IMG/VR virus record: IMGVR_UViG_3300013114_000149
Location: 1 to 31,927 of that record
Reading direction: 5' to 3' (one strand)
Origin: a virus
Length of the DNA: 31,927 nt
In this document: positions 23,567 through 29,997 of the stretch, one piece after another
Position numbering within the stretch: the first letter of the stretch is position 1
Layout of the letters: every line of letters begins with the position of its first letter
Made by a program: the position numbers and the translations under genes
The notes under the pieces: model-generated
Seen by the model: only the letters and a program-made list of their open reading frames with translations
What the model was told of the DNA's origin: nothing
Database searches by the model: none

Positions 23567-24105
23567 TGACAAAAATGATAGATGTTAATACACAAGATGT
23601 CAAATCGTATGTATTAGACATTTGCCATCAAATGAACGCAGACAATTGGGTGCCTGATTATATAGTAGGCATACCACGAGGCGGTATGTTGCCTGCTGTA
23701 ATGTTAAGTCACTATCTCAATCGTCCTATGGTTATACAAGATGTTAGGTTACGTGATAATGTACAACAAGAATCTAATTCTGAAATACCATTGGATGCAT
23801 TAGAAGGCAAACAGATTCTTATCATAGATGATATTAATGACACTGGCGCAACTTTCAAATGGATGGTAAATGATTGGGAAAATACTATAGAGCCACATTT
23901 ATTTCATCATTATGGGAAGGGATATCATATGCCTGATGAAAACAAAGCATTATGGAAACGTAATATCAGATTTGCTGTATTGTTTAATAACGCGGGCAGT
24001 GAGTTTAAAGACATAGCATTCAATGCTCGTGAAATTAACAAAACAGAAGATCCATCGTGGGTCGTATTTCCATGGGAATGTTGGTGGTATAATAGGAATT
24101 GGTAA
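23566..24105 (+). CDS. Phosphoribosyltransferase, purine type, 179 aa
   Basis: Type-I phosphoribosyltransferase fold. VGIPRGGMLPAVMLSHYLNRP is the early strand and helix, ILIIDDINDTGAT (84-96) the PRPP-binding loop, and WVVFPWECWW a C-terminal motif like that of xanthine/guanine phosphoribosyltransferases. It probably salvages a purine base to its nucleotide, or acts on a related base. Gene order (next to folE, queD and queE) raises the possibility of a deazapurine substrate, which is inference. An AGGAG Shine-Dalgarno lies before an ATG overlapping the previous stop (TAATG). Confidence 0.8.
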   Translation: MTKMIDVNTQDVKSYVLDICHQMNADNWVPDYIVGIPRGGMLPAVMLSHYLNRPMVIQDVRLRDNVQQESNSEIPLDALEGKQILIIDDINDTGATFKWMVNDWENTIEPHLFHHYGKGYHMPDENKALWKRNIRFAVLFNNAGSEFKDIAFNAREINKTEDPSWVVFPWECWWYNRNW

Positions 24106-24467
24106 TGAAGCAAAGAACACAGTATATATTGGGCATGGTAGTAATGATACTATTATGCTTTGATTTGGCAGGTTGTGATAGGGGTGAGACAGAAAAAGGC
24201 AAAGCATGTTGGGGAGTACTTGGAATGGATACACTCACTGGTGAGCAATGTGAGCCAATTGATGAGGTTGTACCACCATCAGATGGAGATGGGCGATACT
24301 GTTGTGCCGCATTAATACCATCTTGCCATGCTTGTAAAGAGGGATTAACAGTTAGACAGTGGTTAGATAAAACGTGCGGGACAGATTCTGACTCTGCAGA
24401 ATATTCGCATTGGGACACAGAGAAAAATGAACCAGTTTGGTTATGTAGAATGGTAATTATAGATTAG
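24105..24467 (+). CDS. Cys-rich predicted lipoprotein, 120 aa
   Basis: ATG overlaps the preceding stop (TAATG) and is preferred over an upstream TTG at 24099. The signal peptide has MKQR, then a hydrophobic stretch MVVMILLCFD, then lipobox LAGC with lipidation Cys24. The mature part has eight further cysteines (35, 49, 66, 67, 74, 77, 91, 114), which suggests disulfides in the periplasm. Phage-encoded lipoproteins are known to block receptors or DNA entry by competing phages (for example T5 Llp), so superinfection exclusion is a candidate role. It interrupts the deazaguanine genes and shows no enzymatic motif. Confidence 0.7.
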   Translation: MKQRTQYILGMVVMILLCFDLAGCDRGETEKGKACWGVLGMDTLTGEQCEPIDEVVPPSDGDGRYCCAALIPSCHACKEGLTVRQWLDKTCGTDSDSAEYSHWDTEKNEPVWLCRMVIID

Positions 24468-24476
24468 GAGAGAGCA

Positions 24477-24953
24477 ATGAGTGACGTACCAGAATTTACA
24501 TCAACGAAAAGTTTTTGGAACTTTCCGTGTGCTCATAGACAGCACAAACACGATGGCAATTGCCATTTAATACACGGTTATAGTCGTAGTTTTCACTTTG
24601 TATTTGGCGCACAGACAATGACAAAGGAAGGATTCCTTGTTGATTATGGTGACTTGGATGGAGTAAAACAATGGTTAGAAGAAAATTATGATCATACATT
24701 TGTAGTTGATCATGATGATCCGTGGATGGAAACATTTCAAGCAATGCACGATGCGGGTGTATGTAAATTAATTGTACAAGAAGAAGGACCAGGTATGGAA
24801 GGAACTGCTATGCGTATTTGTATGTGGGCAGATGAATGGTTGCGGGAACGTACAAGAGGACGAGCATGGGTTATTAGTGTAGAGTCTAGAGAAAATGATA
24901 AGAATAGTTCCATTTATACTAACCCTGATGCTGGCTTTAAAGGTTGGCTGTAA
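24477..24953 (+). CDS. queD: 6-carboxytetrahydropterin synthase-like protein (QueD), 158 aa
   Basis: T-fold enzyme that turns dihydroneopterin triphosphate into 6-carboxytetrahydropterin. Visible are FPCAHRQH (zinc His20), NCHLIHGY with catalytic Cys29 and zinc His33, VDYGDLDGVKQWLEE, YDHTF with Asp72-His73 of the relay, and ISVESREND with Glu136. The second His of the usual HGH zinc motif is Tyr35, so one of three zinc ligands appears replaced. That may be a clade feature or alter activity. Longer than E. coli QueD (121). It has an AGGAG Shine-Dalgarno. The downstream amidinotransferase start overlaps its end. Confidence 0.85.
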   Translation: MSDVPEFTSTKSFWNFPCAHRQHKHDGNCHLIHGYSRSFHFVFGAQTMTKEGFLVDYGDLDGVKQWLEENYDHTFVVDHDDPWMETFQAMHDAGVCKLIVQEEGPGMEGTAMRICMWADEWLRERTRGRAWVISVESRENDKNSSIYTNPDAGFKGWL

Positions 24954-26098
24954 TAAATTGCAACACAGGATTTCAGCCATTAGTTGAATGTTGGCTTGGT
25001 GATTGTTATCGTCCTGACTTTTTTGATTATATAGAAAATAATAGTGTTAGAAATGTTCTGCGACAAATAACAGAAGAAACTATAGAAGATTTAGAGAACA
25101 TACGAGAAATACTAGAGAAGTACAATGTAAAAGTCAATCGACCTAAAGTATTTGACTTTGAAAATATGTATAATGTATACAAAGTAGGGCGAGAATGTTT
25201 AGATGATAACTTGGAAGTGCGTAGAGATTTAGTATTACAAAAATGGCCTAAATTTAAAGATATAAATGGTGTTACAGAATATCTAGACAATTACAATATA
25301 CATGAATTTCCAGGTGACTTAACTCGTCCTCCACTCATGGTAAGAGATGAACAAATTGTTATTAAAGATTCAATATACAGGCTTACAAGAAAAGATGTAC
25401 GCAAGGATCACGGAGATTTCCCAGCAACGATAGCGGCACTAGAACCATTATTTAATAAACTACACAAATACGATGGAAATATTATAGATGATCTTCCATT
25501 TGGAAATAGTAACGATGCTCCTAGTATTGTTAGACTTGGAGACACTATAATATTAGATGGGTTACCAATAGATATCTATAACTATTTTAAAAAGCAATTA
25601 AAAGATTATACTATAATAACTGCTTTCAATGATGGACATAGTGATGGTATATATAATCCAATTAAACCTGGCGTTTGGATTAGTAACGGAGAAGCATTAA
25701 ATTTTAAAAAATACTTTCCTAGTTGGGACGTATATTATTTGCCTGATGCACAGTGGTCTAATATGTCACCATTTTTAGAAGTTAGAGACAAGGTAAGAGG
25801 TAAATGGTGGATTCCTGGTGAGGAACATAATGATGATCTTATTAGTTTTGTGGATAACTGGTTTAGTGATTGGGTAGGTTTTTGTGAGGAAACAGTATGG
25901 GACGTAAACGTATTAGTAATAAATCCTGAAACAGTATTATGCTTAACAGAAAATAAAGACTTATTTAAATGGTTTAGATCACACAATATAGAACCTATAG
26001 TAGCACCGTTTAGACATAGATTCTTTTGGGATGGTGGACTACATTGCCTAACATTGGACATACACAGAGAAGGCGGAATAGAAAGTTATGCAAGATGA
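24944..26098 (+). CDS. AGAT-type amidinotransferase, 384 aa
   Basis: Member of the glycine amidinotransferase/guanidine-modifying superfamily. The catalytic triad aligns: Asp191 in NDAPSIVRLGD (compare FDAADFIRAGRD of AGAT), His232 in GHSDGIYNPIKPG (compare HIDATFNIIGPG) and Cys368 in GGLHCLTLDIHREGG (compare GGGFHCWTCDVRRRG). The N-terminus GFQPLVECWLGDCY is also typical. It would move an amidino group from arginine to an amine. It starts at TTG (24944), overlapping the queD end by 10 nt; no ATG is available upstream of the conserved part, so the exact start is uncertain. It lies between queD and queE, suggesting a link to base modification, but an unrelated substrate is possible. Confidence 0.85.
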   Translation: MAVINCNTGFQPLVECWLGDCYRPDFFDYIENNSVRNVLRQITEETIEDLENIREILEKYNVKVNRPKVFDFENMYNVYKVGRECLDDNLEVRRDLVLQKWPKFKDINGVTEYLDNYNIHEFPGDLTRPPLMVRDEQIVIKDSIYRLTRKDVRKDHGDFPATIAALEPLFNKLHKYDGNIIDDLPFGNSNDAPSIVRLGDTIILDGLPIDIYNYFKKQLKDYTIITAFNDGHSDGIYNPIKPGVWISNGEALNFKKYFPSWDVYYLPDAQWSNMSPFLEVRDKVRGKWWIPGEEHNDDLISFVDNWFSDWVGFCEETVWDVNVLVINPETVLCLTENKDLFKWFRSHNIEPIVAPFRHRFFWDGGLHCLTLDIHREGGIESYAR

Positions 26099-26348
26099 AT
26101 TAGAAAAAATTAAAGAACTTGCGGAAAATAGTCTAAAGAACTTTAAAGAGCCACATTATTATCGTGCGCCAAAAGAAGATGTAACTATTGACAATTTGAA
26201 GAATATTGTTATAATAGTAAATGAGCATGAAAAGAATGAAAAAGAACGTGAGAAAAAACATATAGAGGCAATGCGACATTGGTTCGGACCACACTATAAA
26301 CGTGATATGAAAGAATGGATGGAGCAACAAAAGAAAGATGAAAGTTAG
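26088..26348 (+). CDS. Small charged helical protein, 86 aa
   Basis: ATG overlaps the amidinotransferase end by 11 nt. The product begins MQDELEKIKELAENSLKNF and is mostly helix with a Glu/Lys-rich second half (NEHEKNEKEREKKHIE) that could form a coiled coil, ending in WMEQQKKDES. No family is recognised. It overlaps the start of queE by 11 nt, and an internal host-type promoter lies at 26188-26215. Confidence 0.6.
   Translation: MQDELEKIKELAENSLKNFKEPHYYRAPKEDVTIDNLKNIVIIVNEHEKNEKEREKKHIEAMRHWFGPHYKRDMKEWMEQQKKDES
26188..26215 (+). promoter_or_regulatory. Internal sigma70-type promoter upstream of queE
   Basis: TTGACA (26188-26193), a 16-nt spacer and TATAAT (26210-26215), both perfect boxes, lie inside the 86-aa gene. 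The predicted start near 26222 gives a ~116-nt leader to queE. It could give extra expression of queE. Chance occurrence in AT-rich DNA is possible, but both hexamers are exact. Confidence 0.5.
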
Positions 26349-27177
26349 ATATACTGAAATATTCTACAGCCTACAAGGCGAAGGTAGATGGGTAGGAACA
26401 CCAAGTGTATTCCTACGTTTATTTGGTTGTAACTTCAAATGCCAAGGCTTTGGAATGCCAGAGGTTAGTGCTGGACAACGGCAGGTAAGTGAAGAGCGGT
26501 TGTGGGTTGATCCAGATGATTATACCGCAATGGATGGATTACCATTAGTTAAAACAGGTTGTGATAGTTATGCTAGTTGGGATCCGCGTTTTAAACGATT
26601 TGCTACAACAACTGACATAGACGGCGTAGTAACAGATTTATTAGATATAACACCGCGCAATCAATGGGAAGAAATACATTTAGTTGTAACAGGCGGTGAA
26701 CCTATGTTATGGCAACGTATATATGAGCCATTATTAAAGCATCCAAGAATGAGTAGTTTAAAGCACATGACATTTGAGACAAATACAACACAAGAATTAC
26801 GATGGAATGACTTTTTTGCTGGTACTGACAGGCCATGGATAACTTGGTCTTGTAGTCCTAAACTATCAGCAAGTGGCGAAATATGGTCGGATGCTATTAA
26901 ACCAGACGTAGCAAAAGAATATTCTGCCGTTCAAAAATCAGATATGTATTTTAAATTCGTGATAGATAATGAAGAGGGTATTAATGAAGTGCTGGAGGCT
27001 GTAGAGGCATACAGAAGTGCTGGAGTAAATTGTCCAGTATATGTAATGCCAGTAGGCGGATGCTACGAAGATTATTCCTTTAATTCACGCCACGTTGCAG
27101 ATCTAGCAATGAAATACGGACTTAAATACAGTCCAAGACTACATTCCGATTTATTTGGAAACGCCTGGGGAACATAA
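26338..27177 (+). CDS. queE: 7-carboxy-7-deazaguanine synthase (QueE), 279 aa, with split radical-SAM motif
   Basis: Radical-SAM enzyme that makes the 7-deazaguanine ring from 6-carboxytetrahydropterin. The start TEIFYSLQGEGRWVGTPSVF is the QueE signature. The cluster Cys are C31 and C35 (GCNFKCQGF), but the third Cys of CxxxCxxC is replaced by Phe. C75 in GCDSYASW aligns with the usual WCDTxYxW, so ~38 residues appear inserted between the second and third cluster cysteines. TGGEPMLW (118-125), TFETNTTQ and CSPKLSASG complete the core. Longer than typical QueE (~220-245). It overlaps the preceding gene and is followed with TAATG coupling. Confidence 0.88.
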   Translation: MKVRYTEIFYSLQGEGRWVGTPSVFLRLFGCNFKCQGFGMPEVSAGQRQVSEERLWVDPDDYTAMDGLPLVKTGCDSYASWDPRFKRFATTTDIDGVVTDLLDITPRNQWEEIHLVVTGGEPMLWQRIYEPLLKHPRMSSLKHMTFETNTTQELRWNDFFAGTDRPWITWSCSPKLSASGEIWSDAIKPDVAKEYSAVQKSDMYFKFVIDNEEGINEVLEAVEAYRSAGVNCPVYVMPVGGCYEDYSFNSRHVADLAMKYGLKYSPRLHSDLFGNAWGT

Positions 27178-27434
27178 TGGACATACCAGAATATTTAAGC
27201 AACTTGCCCGTAAAACAAAATGATCCAAAAATAGAAGAACTTATGTTAAAAGTTCTATTGGAATGCAGAAATGAAGGCATAACTGAGATATCAGTTGGTT
27301 CATTATTACTACTATTTGGTGTTGATTCTTCTGATATTTCAGAAGAAATGTATGAAGATTATGTCGAATTAACTCCAGAAGGAATTGAAATGGCAGTAGC
27401 AATTAAACAAAAAGATGGCACGGTAATACAATAA
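27177..27434 (+). CDS. Small acidic hypothetical protein, 85 aa
   Basis: ATG overlaps the queE stop (TAATG). An acidic protein with helical stretches (EELMLKVLLECRNEG), then ISVGSLLLLFGV and SEEMYEDYVELTPEG. It looks like a small phage regulatory or structural protein but matches no family I can name. The next gene starts in the same overlapping fashion, so 26338-28044 is one tightly packed operon. Confidence 0.6.
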   Translation: MDIPEYLSNLPVKQNDPKIEELMLKVLLECRNEGITEISVGSLLLLFGVDSSDISEEMYEDYVELTPEGIEMAVAIKQKDGTVIQ

Positions 27435-27817
27435 TGGGATTATTTGATAAATTAGGCAAGGCAATTAATCGCAAGCCAAAACCAGAACCAAAAGCAGAAC
27501 AACCTGCTCCTAAAAAAGCAAAATTAACACCAAAAGAACAAGCGACTAAAAATGAAGAGCCTTGGTTTACTATTGTTGACGTGGAAATAGATGTTGATAA
27601 TCCACGCAATGGTGCTTTTGAACTAGACTGGAACGAGTATTTCGTAAAGATGTTACGTGGGCATGGCTTGACTGGTGACACTGATGAAGATGTAGTAGAT
27701 CAATGGTTCCAAGATTTATGTAAACAAATTGCATTAGAACAATATGACGAAGAAGTATTTTCAAATAGTATTATTCAAGGACGAGAAATAGAAGGTGGCA
27801 GGAGAGAATACGAATGA
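27434..27817 (+). CDS. Conserved phage hypothetical protein with Lys/Pro-rich N-terminus, 127 aa
   Basis: The first ~40 residues are a basic/proline linker (KPKPEPKAEQPAPKKAKLTP). The rest is a compact domain with KNEEPWFTIVDVEIDVDNP, GAFELDWNEYFVKML, VDQWFQDLCKQIALE, a pattern I associate with a hypothetical protein common in marine T4-like phages. No catalytic motif. It overlaps the next gene (ATGA). Function unknown. Confidence 0.6.
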   Translation: MGLFDKLGKAINRKPKPEPKAEQPAPKKAKLTPKEQATKNEEPWFTIVDVEIDVDNPRNGAFELDWNEYFVKMLRGHGLTGDTDEDVVDQWFQDLCKQIALEQYDEEVFSNSIIQGREIEGGRREYE

Positions 27818-28044
27818 GTGAAAGTGGTAAAACAATTACTGTTAATACAGACGATAATTCTGTAATAGTACAGCAAACAAATATTCCATCTGATGAAGGA
27901 TTAAATGTTGGTGGTGTCAGTCTCAATACTGACTTGCCGTGGTATGGTGATGCATTTATAGTTCTAATATTAATAGCATTGATTTACATTGGTAAAAAAT
28001 GGATTGATGCTCAAGCATGGAAATGGTTCAATAAAGAAAAATGA
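27814..28044 (+). CDS. Single-pass membrane protein, 76 aa
   Basis: The N-terminal ~45 residues are polar and Asn/Thr/Ser-rich. One transmembrane helix follows (DAFIVLILIALIYIGKKW, about residues 48-65), then a short Trp/Lys tail. No signal peptidase site. ATG overlaps the previous stop, and its own stop overlaps the next gene (ATGA). Possible lysis-, superinfection- or membrane-related role; no family recognised. Confidence 0.6.
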   Translation: MSESGKTITVNTDDNSVIVQQTNIPSDEGLNVGGVSLNTDLPWYGDAFIVLILIALIYIGKKWIDAQAWKWFNKEK

Positions 28045-28631
28045 GCAGTATTGTCTGTGTTGGCGGTGCTCATACAGCAGGCGCAAAATGCGTCAATGAT
28101 TATTCATCTGCAAGTGATGATCAATTATGGAGACATCATGGCGATGTTCCACATCCAGATAATAAAGCAAAAGCCTGGCCAATACATATAACGCCAGTAA
28201 TGCAAATAGGAAGTTTTAATATATCGAAATCACATTATAATAATGAATCTATTATGATGGAAACTATGCGATATATTAATCCTAAACCACACCCAGAAGA
28301 TGTAATTGCTATAATAGGCTTTGAGGACTGGGATGGTTTATTACGAGGACATGAAAGTATGTTAAAAGATATTATTCAATTACATGAACAATTGAATAAA
28401 ACTAAAACAAAACATCTCATGTTCAATACGGTCAATTGCCTGAATATTCAGGAAAATGATCGATATGATTTTGGAGACTCTTATATCGGTCCGTATGATC
28501 CACAGGAAACTATGGTTTCACAATTGACAAAACAGAATCTCTTCTTCAATCCAGGCACAGAATACTATGGCCCATTTGGTCATAAAGCATGGGCTCGTGT
28601 TCTGTTGAATAGATTGACAAAAATGGTATAA
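28041..28631 (+). CDS. Putative SGNH-like phage protein, 196 aa
   Basis: The start (SIVCVGGAHTAGAKCVNDY) resembles block I of SGNH hydrolases but without the GDS serine (G-G-A instead). The centre has EDVIAIIGFEDWDG, like the strand before the block with an acidic residue, and the end GPFGHKAWARVLL resembles the block V His region. This suggests an SGNH-like fold with altered active site, perhaps non-catalytic. It overlaps the preceding membrane protein gene, and the next promoter lies over its stop codon. Confidence 0.45.
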   Translation: MSSIVCVGGAHTAGAKCVNDYSSASDDQLWRHHGDVPHPDNKAKAWPIHITPVMQIGSFNISKSHYNNESIMMETMRYINPKPHPEDVIAIIGFEDWDGLLRGHESMLKDIIQLHEQLNKTKTKHLMFNTVNCLNIQENDRYDFGDSYIGPYDPQETMVSQLTKQNLFFNPGTEYYGPFGHKAWARVLLNRLTKMV

Positions 28632-28642
28632 CTTGTTATACT
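28614..28642 (+). promoter_or_regulatory. Sigma70-type promoter with structured leader
   Basis: TTGACA (28614-28619), a 17-nt spacer and TATACT (28637-28642). The predicted start is near 28649, giving a ~79-nt leader to the small membrane protein gene at 28728. Two hairpins fill the leader (see the next entry). Confidence 0.75.
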
Positions 28643-28650
28643 ATATAGAT

Positions 28651-28699
28651 CATAGTTGCAATTGGGCAATTATGATTTGCCAGTGCATCAATTATGCAC
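28651..28699 (+). other. Two-hairpin 5' leader
   Basis: Hairpin 1 pairs CATAGTTGC (28651-28659) with GCAATTATG (28666-28674), 9 bp with one G-U. Hairpin 2 pairs GTGCAT (28683-28688) with ATGCAC (28694-28699). An unpaired region and a strong AGGAGG at about 28715-28720 follow. The first hairpin begins 2 nt after the predicted transcription start. Likely roles are mRNA stability or translational control. Confidence 0.5.
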
Positions 28700-28727
28700 A
28701 ATCGATAAAACCTCAGGAGGTATTAAT

Positions 28728-28958
28728 ATGGCTGGCATCGTAGACACTGTTTTAGGGTGGGTGAGTAAACTAACGGAAGTTGGTGTATCTTTAATCGCCT
28801 TAGCAGTAATTGTCCAAATTATCTTTGGACCTTCAGTGGCATTTTTGCCCGGTGATGTTGTAGGCAATATTATAGGACTGGTGAGTTCACTTGGTAGTAA
28901 CGGCCTAGTTGGATTAGTAGCGGCCGCAGTCCTGTATTGGCTTTTTACTAAGAAGTAA
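28728..28958 (+). CDS. Small two-helix membrane protein, 76 aa
   Basis: ATG at 28728 is chosen because AGGAGG sits 7 nt upstream; an open frame extends up to a TTG at 28656 but has no such site. Two hydrophobic helices: GVSLIALAVIVQIIFG (about 18-33) and NGLVGLVAAAVLYWLF (about 58-73), joined by a Gly/Pro/Asp loop and ending in FTKK. It has a strong promoter, structured leader and ideal Shine-Dalgarno, so expression is probably high. Size and topology fit a holin or another small phage membrane protein, but neither is proven. The hairpin at 28971 follows its stop. Confidence 0.65.
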   Translation: MAGIVDTVLGWVSKLTEVGVSLIALAVIVQIIFGPSVAFLPGDVVGNIIGLVSSLGSNGLVGLVAAAVLYWLFTKK

Positions 28959-28970
28959 AACACATCAACA

Positions 28971-29007
28971 GAAGTGATCGGCCATCACCTGGGGTGGCCG
29001 TAACTTC
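28971..29007 (+). terminator. Strong two-part stem-loop between the membrane protein and rnh
   Basis: GAAGT (28971-28975) pairs with ACTTC (29003-29007), and inside it CGGCCA pairs with TGGCCG. The stem is GC-rich and would be very stable in this AT-rich DNA. No U-run follows, so it may be a partial terminator or mRNA processing/stability element rather than a classical terminator. Confidence 0.5.
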
Positions 29008-29011
29008 AATT

Positions 29012-29028
29012 CCATAGAGTGCGCTATG
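29012..29028 (+). promoter_or_regulatory. Hairpin covering the rnh start codon
   Basis: CATAG pairs with CTATG (5 bp) around a 6-nt loop AGTGCG; the ATG of rnh at 29026 lies in the 3' arm. No Shine-Dalgarno is present between the upstream stem-loop and the start. This could restrain translation, but a 5-bp stem may be weak. Confidence 0.35.
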
Positions 29029-29997
29029 AAATATTTACTAATAGACACCGCCAACATGTTCTTCAGAGCAAGGCATGTTGTAGCAAAGAGTGTCGATACT
29101 GATACAAAACTAGGACTTGCTATACATGTGACACTTAATAGTGTTGCTAAAGTATGGCGCGAATTTAATGCTGACCACGTTATCTTTTGTTTGGAAGGAC
29201 GCAGTTGGCGTAAAGATTATTACGAGCCCTATAAAAAGAATAGGGTTGTAGCACGACAAGCACTCACTGAAAAAGAACAAGAAGAAGACGAACTCTTTTG
29301 GGAAGTGTTTACTGACTTTGTTAAGTTTTTAGACGACAGAACAAACTGCTCAGTAATACAAAACGATGTATTAGAAGCGGATGATTTAATTGCGGGTTTT
29401 ATTCAAAATCACCCGTTTGATGAACACTACATTATAAGTAGTGATAGCGATTTCTATCAACTTATAAAAGATAACGTTAAACAATACAATGGCATCACAG
29501 ATCAACTAATAACAGTATGCGGTATATTTGATAAAAAAGGCGACATGGTCATAGATAAAAAGACCAAAGAGCCAAAAGAAATACCGAATCCCGAGTGGTT
29601 ATTATTTGAGAAGTGTATGAGAGGTGATGCTAGTGATAACGTCTTTAGTGCGTATCCACGCATTAGAAAGAACAAATTATTAGAAGCATTTGAGGACAGA
29701 ACCAATCAAGGTTTTGCTTGGAACAATATGATGCTTCAACGTTGGGTTGATCACAATAATGTTGAGCATAGAGTAAAGGATGATTACGAGCGCAACAAAA
29801 GACTGATTGACTTAATGGAGCAACCAGACGATATTAGAGAACAAATGAATGAAACTATAAACAGTATTACAGCAAAAAAGAATACTAGTGTAGGGATTCA
29901 TTTTATGAAGTTTTGTGGCAAGCATAACCTACAAAAGTTAGGTGATGATGCTCAAAGATTTAGTGAAATTTTAAACTCGAGTTACTCGGAGGCGTAG
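29026..29997 (+). CDS. rnh: RNase H / 5'-3' FEN-type nuclease, T4 rnh-like, 323 aa
   Basis: Removes RNA primers from lagging-strand fragments. The acidic metal-site residues of the FEN family are present: Asp7 (LLIDTANMFFRA), EADDLIAGF (117-125), ISSDSDFYQLI (137-147) and RGDASDNVF (199-207). Length is close to T4 rnh (305 aa). The stop overlaps the GTG start of purN, with GGAGG just before it inside rnh. It sits at the end of the DNA-metabolism part of the window, away from gp43 and gp45. Confidence 0.9.
   Translation: MKYLLIDTANMFFRARHVVAKSVDTDTKLGLAIHVTLNSVAKVWREFNADHVIFCLEGRSWRKDYYEPYKKNRVVARQALTEKEQEEDELFWEVFTDFVKFLDDRTNCSVIQNDVLEADDLIAGFIQNHPFDEHYIISSDSDFYQLIKDNVKQYNGITDQLITVCGIFDKKGDMVIDKKTKEPKEIPNPEWLLFEKCMRGDASDNVFSAYPRIRKNKLLEAFEDRTNQGFAWNNMMLQRWVDHNNVEHRVKDDYERNKRLIDLMEQPDDIREQMNETINSITAKKNTSVGIHFMKFCGKHNLQKLGDDAQRFSEILNSSYSEA

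Noticed and set aside
26221-26265. 14-codon ORF starting at the predicted start of the internal promoter before queE
   Set aside because: Very basic and short, with no conserved feature, inside another gene; likely coincidence.
28656-28727. Upstream TTG start extending the small membrane protein by 24 residues
   Set aside because: The ATG at 28728 has an ideal AGGAGG site and the extension lies in the hairpin leader; it has no membrane or signal character.
28672-28743. Possible 23-codon leader peptide overlapping the start of the small membrane protein
   Set aside because: Its ATG lies in a hairpin arm, has no Shine-Dalgarno, and no attenuator-type codon run is visible.
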